DNA from: Flavobacteriales bacterium | GTDB taxonomy: Bacteria > Bacteroidota > Bacteroidia > Flavobacteriales_D > CAJJDF01 | NCBI GenBank assembly: GCA_018609055.1 | Contig: JABAYJ010000007.1 | Location: forward strand, 1 to 64,000 | Direction: 5' to 3' | Length of the DNA stretch: 64,000 nt | Shown: positions 15,809 to 24,047 of the stretch, one piece after another | How the letters are laid out: each line of letters begins with the position of its first letter | How positions within the stretch are numbered: the stretch's first letter is position 1 | Program-made: the position numbers and the translations under genes | Notes under the pieces: generated by a model | Database searches by the model: none | What the model was told of the DNA's origin: nothing | Seen by the model: the letters and a program-made list of their open reading frames with translations, nothing else

Positions 15809-16171
15809 ATGAAATTAAATTTTGTACAAACAATTATAGCTATAGCGATAAGCGGACTTATTTCCTATGGTTTATACAGTTTTCACGATAGCGAAAACAA
15901 AATAGTATTGAGTTTGGGAAGTTTTGTTTTTCTTGCAACGACTTTAGTAATTGCGATTGGAGTTAATTTTGAACAACCACGAACAACAACAAATATTCGG
16001 GTTGTTTCGGGGATTTTCTTTACTATAGCACTAATAAGTAATTTAATATTTTCTTTTTTTACATTTTCAACTCCAAGTTATATAATAACTAATGGAATCT
16101 TATTATTGATTTTTGTTCTAACTGCCTACTCAATAAATAAGGCAAATCAACCTCCAACGATACAACTGTGA
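15809..16171 (+). CDS. Four-helix membrane protein, 120 aa
   Basis: Four hydrophobic segments are visible at about 5-23, 28-50, 62-85 and 88-110, with very short loops. It starts 4 bases after the GYF_2 gene and is the last gene of the operon. A fragment encoding its last 20 or so residues recurs at about 23,502-23,564, fused to a copy of the first gene of the operon, which indicates a second operon copy once existed. Function unknown. Confidence 0.65.
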   Translation: MKLNFVQTIIAIAISGLISYGLYSFHDSENKIVLSLGSFVFLATTLVIAIGVNFEQPRTTTNIRVVSGIFFTIALISNLIFSFFTFSTPSYIITNGILLLIFVLTAYSINKANQPPTIQL

Positions 16172-16319
16172 AAAATTTTCATTTTCTTGATAGGAAGTCT
16201 CTAAACTAAATTGAACTTCAGTTTGATCCATATTAGCTCCGGAAAATCCGTAAGCTCCGGAAAAAGTGGTGATTTGGGCATTTAAGCCATGGAGGAATAT
16301 ATTTTAATTAAATGGATTC

Positions 16320-16790
16320 ATGTTGGGTATCAGAGTACATTTCAATATAAAGGCAGAATGCTCAAAATGCGAATTAACAACTAATTTTGAAGGGTCATAT
16401 TACTTTCGCACAAATGAAAGGAAATTTGTTCATTGTCAATATCAATGTCAAGGCTGTGGACAACTATCTTATTCTAATGAATTTAAGGAAAATGATGTTA
16501 CCGTTGGAATAAAAGATCCTTGTGAATGCGGTGGTCAAAATAGAAGTGACAAGAATATTTTTTGTCCAGGTTGCCACCATCGCAAAGATGAAACAAACAA
16601 ATCTGAATCCTATTTAACAATCTCAGAGGAAGATTTTAAAAAAAATAGCAAACTTACACGGCAAATAATAACGCAAAAAAATCACAGCGACTTGACTACT
16701 AAATTTAACTTCAAAACAAAAAAAAACTATTTTCATGAAAAAAATCAATATCCTAAAAGTATGCAATCTTTATTAGACCTAACACCTTAA
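16320..16790 (+). pseudogene. Zinc-ribbon protein copy 2, frameshifted in an A8 run
   Basis: Residues 4-105 are close to the 6372-6734 protein, with all the Cys pairs kept. At 16,638-16,645 there are eight A bases. With seven, the frame would read EDFKKIANLHGK and stop at 16,666-16,668, giving 115 residues and the same LHGK ending as copy 1. As it stands, the frame runs on for an unrelated, Lys/Asn-rich tail to 16,790. The change may be a real mutation, a slippage-prone switch or a sequence error. The direct repeat AGCTCCGGAAAA occurs twice just upstream (about 16,234-16,265). Confidence 0.65.
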
Positions 16791-16848
16791 TAATATGGTT
16801 AATTGGTATCTATCGGGAAGTAAGTGTAAATATCATTACATTTGTTTC

Positions 16849-17784
16849 ATGAAACTAATTCTTACATTCTTTTTTATTTTAATTCTTCATGTTGGTATTG
16901 GTCAAATACCCAATGGATACTATGACTCAGCTATTGGGTATTTAGGAGAACCTCTTAAAACACAACTAAATCTTATAATTAAAAACCATACGGAATTTCC
17001 ATACACGAGCTCTGGGATAGATGTCTGGGACATTCTTAAAGTGACAGATAGAGATACTTTAAATCCTAATAATGTTCTACTTCTTTATTCTGGCTGGTCA
17101 AAAGATGCCAACTTAGAATATAATTCTGGAAATGGTTGGTCAAGAGAACACGTTTGGGCTAAATCTAGAGGGAACTTTGGAACTTCAAGCGGTGCTGGTA
17201 CAGATGTACATGCTCTAAGACCTTGTGATATAAGTGTTAATTCTGCTAGAAATAATCGCTGGTTTGCGGAATGTTCAACTGAATATATTGACACAGATGG
17301 ACCAACAGGAAGTTATAAAAGTTCCTCTCAATGGATTTGGAAACCAAATGACGCTGTTAAAGGTGATGTTGCTCGTATGATATTCTATATGGCTACTCGT
17401 TACGAAGGCGAAGGGTTAGAACCAGACTTAGAAGTTATTGATTCAATTCCTTCTAATAACAATACTAATTTGCCAATTCATGCAAAACTATCCGATTTAA
17501 TGAAATGGCACTTAGAGGACACTGTTGATGATTGGGAAAGAAATAGGAATAATATAATTTACTATAATTATCAAAACAATAGAAATCCGTTTATTGACCA
17601 CCCAGAATATGCCCAGCTTATTTGGGGAACCTTTACTGGTATTGGTGTTAATGAATCATCACCAAAAACCAAAAAACTAATAAAAATTTTAGATATCGAG
17701 GGAAGAGAAACAACTCCACAAAAAAACAAAGTACTTATTTATATTTATTCTGATGGTTCGATAGAGAAAGTCTTTAAAATCTAG
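16849..17784 (+). CDS. Secreted endonuclease I family nuclease
   Basis: I chose the ATG at 16,849 because it begins a clean signal peptide (MKLILTFFFILILHVGIGQ); an ATG at 16,795 adds 18 unlikely residues. The endonuclease I (EndA-like, His-Me finger) core is clear: NGWSREHVWAKSRG with H101, then DVHALRPCDISVNSARNN with H121, N131 and R134. Family members degrade DNA non-specifically outside the cytoplasm using a divalent metal. The C-terminus (residues about 270-311: KKLIKILDIEGRE, VLIYIYSDGSIEKVFKI) resembles a T9SS sorting signal, so it is probably secreted or surface-bound for nutrient scavenging. Confidence 0.85.
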   Translation: MKLILTFFFILILHVGIGQIPNGYYDSAIGYLGEPLKTQLNLIIKNHTEFPYTSSGIDVWDILKVTDRDTLNPNNVLLLYSGWSKDANLEYNSGNGWSREHVWAKSRGNFGTSSGAGTDVHALRPCDISVNSARNNRWFAECSTEYIDTDGPTGSYKSSSQWIWKPNDAVKGDVARMIFYMATRYEGEGLEPDLEVIDSIPSNNNTNLPIHAKLSDLMKWHLEDTVDDWERNRNNIIYYNYQNNRNPFIDHPEYAQLIWGTFTGIGVNESSPKTKKLIKILDIEGRETTPQKNKVLIYIYSDGSIEKVFKI

Positions 17785-17847
17785 TTAAAATAGGGTTCTA
17801 TCGCATTAAACTAAAGCCTATGGAGATATTTTTGAATTATATTTCTA

Positions 17848-18459
17848 CTAAAAATAATTTTTCAAATAATTTCTATTAAACAAGTTAAACCCTGATTCTT
17901 TGGCTAATTTCTTAAACTGTTCACCACATTGTTTTTGACGGGTAGTATTTTGGTGTATATTATACCCTACTAAGTAATAAAAGATCAAATAATAATCGCA
18001 GTAAGAACTATCGGTTATTTTATCTATATCCAAGTGAGAGAATATGGTTTTGGCTCTCGATTTATCATTTGTTTTAAGGCTAATTATTACATCTATCAAA
18101 TTGAAAATAAATCCATCGAGGTAACTGTGTAAGTGAACATAATCAAATATATCATCGTGAAAGTTTTCGAGTATGTATTCCTGTTTATCAAATTGCTTTA
18201 TCAAAAGTAAATGAAGTACAAACTCATGAAGAAGATCTCTCTTTTTATTTGAACTGTTTATTTTGTTTAAGTACTGTTTCCATGCCAACTCTTCTGCTTC
18301 TTCATTAGAATGAATAGAATTGTAAATAATGAGATACCCATAATATCTTCCAATAAGTACCTCGGGAAATAGTTCTATATCGGTGTCATCTACTGAGACT
18401 TTTGGTAAGGGTTCTTGACTTAAAAATGAATCCGGAAAATCAAAAAGAGGAAGATTGGT
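17848..18459 (-). pseudogene. 5'-truncated gene of unknown function
   Basis: The minus-strand frame ends at 17,848 and is open back to a stop at 18,460-18,462, with only a TTG (18,288) as internal start in the left part. The protein-like sequence extends well upstream of that TTG (VSVDDTDIELFPEVLIG, then YYGYLIIYNS), so the real N-terminus is missing. The loss point coincides with the start of the plus-strand gene at 18,426. The protein is helical, Tyr/Phe/Leu-rich and probably cytoplasmic. Part of it (17,942-18,020) is duplicated at 12,283-12,362. Confidence 0.5.
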
Positions 18460-18731
18460 TTAATTCACTTGATTATAGGTCAAGATTAAAAATAAATCAA
18501 GGATTGAAATTAGACTCCGAATCGAAAGAGGATAACGAACGTGCAATAAAATATCAAGAACTCAGTAAAAAGATAAAAAGCGAAGTGGCAGAGTTAAAAT
18601 TGGAAATTGAAAATATAGATTACAAATACAAAAAATATAAGGAAAAGGATCCAGATAAATTTCAAGATGATTTTGAACAGGGTCTGAGACAAAACTGTCC
18701 CAAAGCTGCAAAAGAAATTCTTTACAGATAG
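18426..18731 (+). CDS. Charged coiled-coil hypothetical protein, 101 aa
   Basis: The start is the ATG at 18,426 (MNPENQKEEDW); a TTG 24 bases earlier is less likely. The protein is rich in Lys and Glu, and a long helix at about 35-80 shows coiled-coil character. No membrane segment or known motif is seen. It overlaps the truncated end of the minus-strand gene and is followed by an IS6 relic, so the region is a rearrangement junction. It may itself be a fragment. Confidence 0.4.
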   Translation: MNPENQKEEDWFNSLDYRSRLKINQGLKLDSESKEDNERAIKYQELSKKIKSEVAELKLEIENIDYKYKKYKEKDPDKFQDDFEQGLRQNCPKAAKEILYR

Positions 18732-18739
18732 AAACACCT

Positions 18740-18997
18740 TTAAAGGTGCAACTCACATTGGCCTTTTACCTTGATATATGTTTCATCCATTCGCCAACTA
18801 TCACAAACCTGCTTTTTTCGCTTATGCATATTCTTCTCTACTTCTTTAGAAAATTTAAACACCCATCTTTGGATAGTGGAATGGTCTACTTTTATTCCTC
18901 TGATTGACATCAATTCTTCCACATCTCTATAACTCAATGTAAATCTCAATTTGAAATAAACAGCAACCATTTCCTGAATGGGCAGAATATGGGCAAA
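18740..18997 (-). pseudogene. IS6-family transposase fragment
   Basis: The translation includes FTLSYRDVEELMSIRGIKVDHSTIQRWV (read as LSYRDVEEL, RGIKVDHSTIQRWV) and DSWRMDETYIKVKG, the N-terminal helix-turn-helix and first DDE Asp region of IS6-family transposases. The sequence breaks off directly after YIKVKG, so the second and third catalytic residues are gone. Upstream, AHILPIQE extends the match. No terminal inverted repeats were found. The outer edge is duplicated at about 12,117. Confidence 0.8.
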
Positions 18998-19083
18998 AAA
19001 AGAATTAGAAATTAACTAAACTTGTATTGGTTTAAAAAAAACTATGAAAACTATGAAAATTATGAAAAATACAACCTTAACAT
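18957..19083. repeat. Fragment duplicated at 12,117-12,237
   Basis: The stretch covers the IS6 relic edge, the leader of the 19,044 gene and its first codons. The copy at 12,117 keeps the leader and the KNTT-like codons, then diverges. This suggests a transposon-linked duplication. Confidence 0.65.
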
Positions 19084-20414
19084 TGATGTTATTAACATTA
19101 ATTATTACAAGTGAATCATCTGCTCAAGTGAGTACTAAATATAGAAGAAGTTCTATATCCATGATTTTAATGGAAACTCCAGGATTAGGAGAAAACAAGG
19201 AACTAATCCTTAATGCATACCATAATAACCCTTTTCCGGACAAATATAACAAACATGATGTTAGTGTAAAAAACACAGGTACTGAATCAATGACTATAAC
19301 AGACGAGGACTTAATTCTTTCTGGTTATTTGAAAGATACACTTTCGACTCCAATGGCTATTATGAAGGCAAGTCTAAATCCACTGAAAAAACTTCGATAC
19401 TTAAATGAAGATAGCACATTGGCAACTCTAGAACCTTCGGACAAAGAAATGCAAAAAGTTTATGCTGATAAAATTATAAATTCTAATGAGATAGGAAAAA
19501 AGGTAATCGGAACTTGGTTAAACAAAAAAGAAAACTTTGAAGTAGACCAAGATTTAATTATCGAAAGAGGAATGTATTCTGCTTCTGCCTCTGACATGGC
19601 CGATACAATGGATGCAATGATGGATCCCAAAGATATGTTCAAAGATATGGAATTACTAGGAAACACTTACACGGTAATAAATTCTATGGATTTTTATAAA
19701 AATGAGCCTGTTGCAAGAATGATAAGAGATCTTGCAAAAGTAGAAGCCATGAAAAAACTGGTTGGAAAACCTCAGGTTCTTATCGACAAATCAATGGCTG
19801 CTCTGGATACAATTTACGAAAAAACTAAAGAGGGATATACCGTAAAGTGTAATTCATTTCTTTATAAAATTAAATGGAATGAATCTACAGGAGACAAAGT
19901 TTTTAATACATTTTTCAACAATTCCATTACAGACAAAAAGTTAGCCTGGGACACAGCTTCATTCATGGAAATGGAATTTTTGGGAAAAACAGTTTCTAGC
20001 TCAATTGTAACCTTCAAAATAGGCGAAAAAAGAACTTTAAATGAAATCATTGATTTACAAGTACGAAGAACATTAGATAACGCTATGGCAAAACTGCAAA
20101 AAGAATTTGTTCAATTCAGACCTGTTTCACCTATCGTCTCAACTGAACCTTTTTCAGTTCAAATTGGATTAAAAGAAGGAGTTGAGCCAAAACAGAAATA
20201 TGAAATACTAGAACTGGATTATACTGAATTAGGTATACCCTATTGGAAAGTTGTAGGAAAAGTTAAAACCTCAAAAAAACTTCCAATTTGGGATAACAGA
20301 CAAGGTGCAGAAAAACAACTAGACTCTGAAGGGAATGAAGTACCGCCTTTTACAGTGTTTTCTGGTGGTAAAAAAGCTCAGCCAGGTATGAATTACATCC
20401 GCCTAATTAAATAG
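19044..20414 (+). CDS. Exported protein of unknown function, 456 aa
   Basis: A signal peptide follows a short Met-rich leader (MKTMKIMKNTTLTLMLLTLIITSESSAQ). The mature part has a Met/Asp-rich middle (DMADTMDAMMDPKDMFKDM) and a C-terminal beta-rich region. No membrane helix, lipobox or T9SS domain is seen, so it is likely periplasmic. It is the first of four genes (gaps of 32 and 2 bases, then a 4-base overlap) that all encode exported proteins. The ATGs at 19,044, 19,053 and 19,062 are all possible starts. No family is recognised. Confidence 0.65.
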   Translation: MKTMKIMKNTTLTLMLLTLIITSESSAQVSTKYRRSSISMILMETPGLGENKELILNAYHNNPFPDKYNKHDVSVKNTGTESMTITDEDLILSGYLKDTLSTPMAIMKASLNPLKKLRYLNEDSTLATLEPSDKEMQKVYADKIINSNEIGKKVIGTWLNKKENFEVDQDLIIERGMYSASASDMADTMDAMMDPKDMFKDMELLGNTYTVINSMDFYKNEPVARMIRDLAKVEAMKKLVGKPQVLIDKSMAALDTIYEKTKEGYTVKCNSFLYKIKWNESTGDKVFNTFFNNSITDKKLAWDTASFMEMEFLGKTVSSSIVTFKIGEKRTLNEIIDLQVRRTLDNAMAKLQKEFVQFRPVSPIVSTEPFSVQIGLKEGVEPKQKYEILELDYTELGIPYWKVVGKVKTSKKLPIWDNRQGAEKQLDSEGNEVPPFTVFSGGKKAQPGMNYIRLIK

Positions 20415-20446
20415 GATTATAATAATATTAAATTAAACCCAATCAA

Positions 20447-21856
20447 ATGAAAAAATATATAATTACAACAATAATAATTAACTGTCTTTTTGGATTTACA
20501 GCCAAGGGTCAGGAAATCACTACGCCTATTTGGGAAGAAAATTACCAATTTGAAGCTTTAATGGATCTGAAAGATGGAGGTTCAGTAGCAGTGGATATTA
20601 CAAACCAAGGAAAAGATATAAATGATTGTATAAATAAGGCTAGATCACAAGCTATTTACACAATTATATTTAAAGGTTATGGTAAAACTGCAAAAGCATC
20701 TGCCTCAACACCATTAGCTGATATGGCTAAATACAGTCAAAACTTGGAATTTTTCAAAAATTATTTGGCTTCAAATACAGGTGGTTTGGCATTCGTAAGT
20801 AAAGCAACTACCAACACCAGAAAACCTGGTAAAAAAATAAAAAAGAAGTTAATTGAAACAACCACAACAGTTTACGTATTAAAATCTAAATTAAGAGAAG
20901 ATTTAGAAAAACAAGGGTTTATTGAATCTGCTGCTGACATAGTTGCCAACTTAGGAGGAAAACCCTCCCTTTTAATTGTTCCAGATGATGGTTGGATGGA
21001 AGCATTAGGATTTATGAAAGAAATTGATAATCAAGGCTTAAAGGAAAAGAGGCCAGATTACATTGGAGCCTCTTCAGATAAACAGCTAAATCAAATTCAA
21101 TCCTTTATTGAAGCAAGATTTGGAGACGTTTTTGATATTAAAAACCTCAAATCAGTTGTGGATGGAATGGCAAATCTCGATGCTAGAGACAATATGAGGT
21201 CTAAATATGGGACTAAAGTTGAAAGCGATTTTGATGTATTTGCTAGATCAGCTTCCGCTGATTTATGGCTAAAAGTAAATCTAACTAAAAATTCAATTGC
21301 TGGAGGAACCGAACAACAATATTCCCTAACATTTACTGCGTTAGATCCTTACACTAAATCCAATGTGATAACTACCGAGCCTGTAACTTTGAAAACAGCT
21401 GGTGATAATTTTAGTTCTTTGCTAGAGAATGCAATAAATTCTAGTTGCGACAACTTCAGACCTCGAGTTATTAATTACTTTTTAGAAAGGGAGAAGAATG
21501 GGTTAAATGGTGTTATTAATTTTATTTCTGCGAATGAAGAAGTTGATTTTAAAATGACTACGGGTAATTTTGGAGGAAGAGATTATCCTTTAGAGAGAGT
21601 CTTACCTGGTATGATCAAAAAACTAACGAAAAAGCCTGCCGCTCCAATCGGTGCGGGTAATGAGACAAACATGAGCTTTCGTGTAACTATACCAACAAAA
21701 ATTGAAGATCCATTTAGTGGAGAAATGATGCCATACAGATTTAATGAATTTGCTTTAGATGTAATAAATGAAATTAAAAAAACGGGGGATTTTATCATAA
21801 TTACTGAACAAGTTGGTGTTGGTGAAATAACTATATTATTCATAGAAGAACAATAA
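20447..21856 (+). CDS. Exported DUF6175-like protein, 469 aa
   Basis: A signal peptide (MKKYIITTIIINCLFGFTAKGQ) is followed by a domain of about 140 residues with the pattern KARSQAIYTIIFKG, typical of LPP20/FlgO-like lipoprotein folds. A C-terminal part contains PSLLIVPDDGWMEALG, which I associate with DUF6175. The next gene repeats the N-terminal theme in a shorter form. Its place between other exported proteins argues for an envelope complex. Family assignment is from memory. Confidence 0.6.
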   Translation: MKKYIITTIIINCLFGFTAKGQEITTPIWEENYQFEALMDLKDGGSVAVDITNQGKDINDCINKARSQAIYTIIFKGYGKTAKASASTPLADMAKYSQNLEFFKNYLASNTGGLAFVSKATTNTRKPGKKIKKKLIETTTTVYVLKSKLREDLEKQGFIESAADIVANLGGKPSLLIVPDDGWMEALGFMKEIDNQGLKEKRPDYIGASSDKQLNQIQSFIEARFGDVFDIKNLKSVVDGMANLDARDNMRSKYGTKVESDFDVFARSASADLWLKVNLTKNSIAGGTEQQYSLTFTALDPYTKSNVITTEPVTLKTAGDNFSSLLENAINSSCDNFRPRVINYFLEREKNGLNGVINFISANEEVDFKMTTGNFGGRDYPLERVLPGMIKKLTKKPAAPIGAGNETNMSFRVTIPTKIEDPFSGEMMPYRFNEFALDVINEIKKTGDFIIITEQVGVGEITILFIEEQ

Positions 21857-21858
21857 AT

Positions 21859-22335
21859 ATGAAAAATTTTATACTTATCTCTTATACTTTAATTTTGATA
21901 ATTTCTTGTTCAAAGAGAATTAATTCAAACGGAAGTTATTACGATTTTGAAGTAAGATGTTTAGGCTCTGAACTTGATGGTAGTGTCACACTTGAATCCT
22001 ACGGGAGAGGAAGAAATTATTTAGATGCATCAACCCAGGCAAAAAAAAATGCTGTCTCCGCTGTTCTTTTTAGTGGAATAAAACAAGGGAATTCAGGTTG
22101 CGACAGAAATGCAATTGTAAGTGAAATAACAAGGAAAAATAACGTAGAATTTTTCGCAACCTTCTTCGCTGACAAAGGTCCTTTTTTAGACTATGTTGAC
22201 GTCTCTGACGAGCGCATAGTTAATAAAATAAGCCGTGACTCTAAAAAATCAAAAAATATCCAACAAAGAAAAGTTATAGTAAATGTCAATGTGTTGGAAA
22301 TTAAAATTTTAATGAAAAAAAATAAATTAATATGA
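21859..22335 (+). CDS. Lipoprotein, 158 aa
   Basis: A lipoprotein signal ends in LIISCS, with Cys17 as the likely lipidation site. The rest resembles the N-terminal domain of the preceding protein (TQAKKNAVSAVLFSGIKQG against KARSQAIYTIIFKGYGK, then a similar FFATFFAD/FFKNYLAS segment). It starts 2 bases after the preceding stop and overlaps the next gene by 4 bases. Inference: the outer-membrane anchor of a complex built by this operon. Confidence 0.7.
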   Translation: MKNFILISYTLILIISCSKRINSNGSYYDFEVRCLGSELDGSVTLESYGRGRNYLDASTQAKKNAVSAVLFSGIKQGNSGCDRNAIVSEITRKNNVEFFATFFADKGPFLDYVDVSDERIVNKISRDSKKSKNIQQRKVIVNVNVLEIKILMKKNKLI

Positions 22336-23309
22336 AAAAGAAATTATTTACTTTACTGTTAACTCTAACGACCAGTTATTCCAATTTTTTTGCTCAAAAT
22401 ACAAATGGAAAAACTGATGATGCTGGTCGAATTGCTTTAAATGCATATGTTCCTTCACAGGTTGGAGATCTTACTCCAACTGCTCAAGATGCACTGAAAT
22501 TAAGACTTCAAAGAATTGTAACTTCGAATGGAATTGCAGGCAGTCCAGGTAATCGATTTGTTTTAACAGCTAAGATTGTCGAACTTACTAAAGATGTCTT
22601 ACCAACGACACCTATTTCATATGCATATACCTTGGAAGTTACCTTAATGATTGGTGATGCTGTGTCAGGGAATTTATTTTCTAGTTTATCATTTGAAACT
22701 AAGGGAGCAGGAAAAAGTGTAACAAAGGCATATATGTCAGCTATCAAAAAAATAAAATCTAAAAGTTCTAAATACACAGAGTTTTTGGATGACGCTAAAA
22801 CGAAGATTCTTGAACATTATAATGCTAATTGTGACTTTTATCTGAAAGATGCTGAAACTTTAAAGAACTCAGACCAATTTGAAGAAGCCATTGCAGTTCT
22901 TGCTTCAATACCTGATGTTTGTAAAGATTGTTATATGAAGGCTATGGATAATGTCGTTAAAATTTATAAATTAAAAATTAATAAAGAATGTAAGGTTTCT
23001 CTAACAAACGCAAACAATGCATGGAATGCATCCCAAGATGGTGATGCAGCCAATAATGCAGCTATAATTTTAGCGAATATTGATCCTAATTCTGATTGTT
23101 ATGATGATGCTCAATTATTAGCTAATAAAATAGCTAAAAGAATAAAAGAATTAGATCAAAGAGAGTGGGATTTTAAATTAAAACAACAACAAGATCAGGT
23201 GAATAAAGAGGCCGCTGAAATAAAAGCTGCAAGAGACATTGGTGTTGCTGAAGCAAAAAATCAACCTAAAGCAGTATATAACACTACACTGGTTTACGGT
23301 TGGTGGTAA
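22332..23309 (+). CDS. Exported protein with helical repeats, 325 aa
   Basis: A signal peptide (MKKKLFTLLLTLTTSYSNFFAQ) leads into a beta-rich domain (about 25-150), then TPR-like helices with paired Cys residues (about 165-255, IPDVCKDCYMKAMDNV) and a Gln/Glu/Lys-rich coiled coil to the end, closing with VYGWW. The ATG overlaps the lipoprotein stop (ATGA), so translation is coupled. The conserved aromatic tail and helix repeats suggest protein-protein contact in the periplasm. No specific function can be given. Confidence 0.65.
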   Translation: MKKKLFTLLLTLTTSYSNFFAQNTNGKTDDAGRIALNAYVPSQVGDLTPTAQDALKLRLQRIVTSNGIAGSPGNRFVLTAKIVELTKDVLPTTPISYAYTLEVTLMIGDAVSGNLFSSLSFETKGAGKSVTKAYMSAIKKIKSKSSKYTEFLDDAKTKILEHYNANCDFYLKDAETLKNSDQFEEAIAVLASIPDVCKDCYMKAMDNVVKIYKLKINKECKVSLTNANNAWNASQDGDAANNAAIILANIDPNSDCYDDAQLLANKIAKRIKELDQREWDFKLKQQQDQVNKEAAEIKAARDIGVAEAKNQPKAVYNTTLVYGWW

Positions 23310-23354
23310 AACTGTAGTTATTTTTTTAGACACGTATTAAATCTCAATAATCAT

Positions 23355-23564
23355 ATGTACAACGAAAACTTAGAAAAATTAATCGAAATGGCTCTGATGG
23401 ATGGAGAGTTGACAGAAAAGGAAAAACAAGTACTATTTAAAAATGCTGAAGCATTAGGGATTGACCTTGACGAATTTGAAATGGTTCTTGAAGCAAACTA
23501 ATGGAATTTTATTATTGATTTTTGTTCTAACTGCCTACTCATTAAATAAGGCAAATCAATAATA
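23355..23564 (+). pseudogene. Deletion relic of a second TerB-SPFH-GYF operon
   Basis: 23,355-23,501 encodes 48 residues nearly identical to the start of the 12,883 protein (MYNENLEKLIEMALMDGELT, EFEMVLEAN), then stops. From 23,502 the DNA matches the end of the 15,809-16,171 gene (ILLLIFVLTAYSLNKANQ in another frame). Roughly 3 kb of operon between those points is missing. The 48-residue frame may still be translated as a mini TerB-like peptide. Confidence 0.8.
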
Positions 23565-23644
23565 ATCTCAATGTGGCAAATGTAAAAATTAATTTTAAGT
23601 CTGTTGAAAAATAGTCCAAACACAATTTTATTCTTATCCGTCTT

Positions 23645-23971
23645 TTAATTCTCATATTTCTTAGCAGTCCCCTTAGATTTTTCTACTGTATATTTTTGAC
23701 CATTGAGCTTAACCTTATTCTCTATTATTGAAGAAACATCCAAATTATGTTTTTCGGCTAAAAGAAGTGCGAAAGAAAAAACATCTGCTAGTTCTTCTTT
23801 TAATTTCTCTTTATCCACATCTTCATTAGATTTCCAAAGGAAGAGTTCATTCAATTCAGACGCTTCAATTGAAATAGCCAATGCTAAATCTTTTGAATTA
23901 TGAAATTGTTTCCAATCTCTTTCATCTCTAAATTTTAATAATAAATCAGTAAGTTTTTTTATTTCACTCAT
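23645..23971 (-). CDS. MazG-like nucleotide pyrophosphohydrolase, 108 aa
   Basis: Single-domain all-alpha NTP pyrophosphatase of the MazG/RS21-C6 type. The metal-binding residues are visible: E36 and E39 in IEASELNEL, and E60 and D63 in KEELADVFSF. Such enzymes hydrolyse non-canonical or damaged dNTPs (often dCTP derivatives) to the monophosphate and help clean the nucleotide pool. Length is normal for the family. It is a single minus-strand gene, separated from the dus gene by 76 bases in head-to-head relation to no other gene. Confidence 0.85.
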   Translation of the reverse strand: MSEIKKLTDLLLKFRDERDWKQFHNSKDLALAISIEASELNELFLWKSNEDVDKEKLKEELADVFSFALLLAEKHNLDVSSIIENKVKLNGQKYTVEKSKGTAKKYEN

Positions 23972-24047
23972 ATTTTATAAATATAATAGGTTTATTACTA
24001 TTTATAAAAGTAAAAGACTAAAAAGTAATTTGTTATTTATTAATAAA

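Noticed and set aside
16837..16844. TACATTTG as a promoter -7 box
   Set aside because: It lies only 4 bases before the chosen ATG of the endonuclease I gene and has no suitably spaced -33 TTG.
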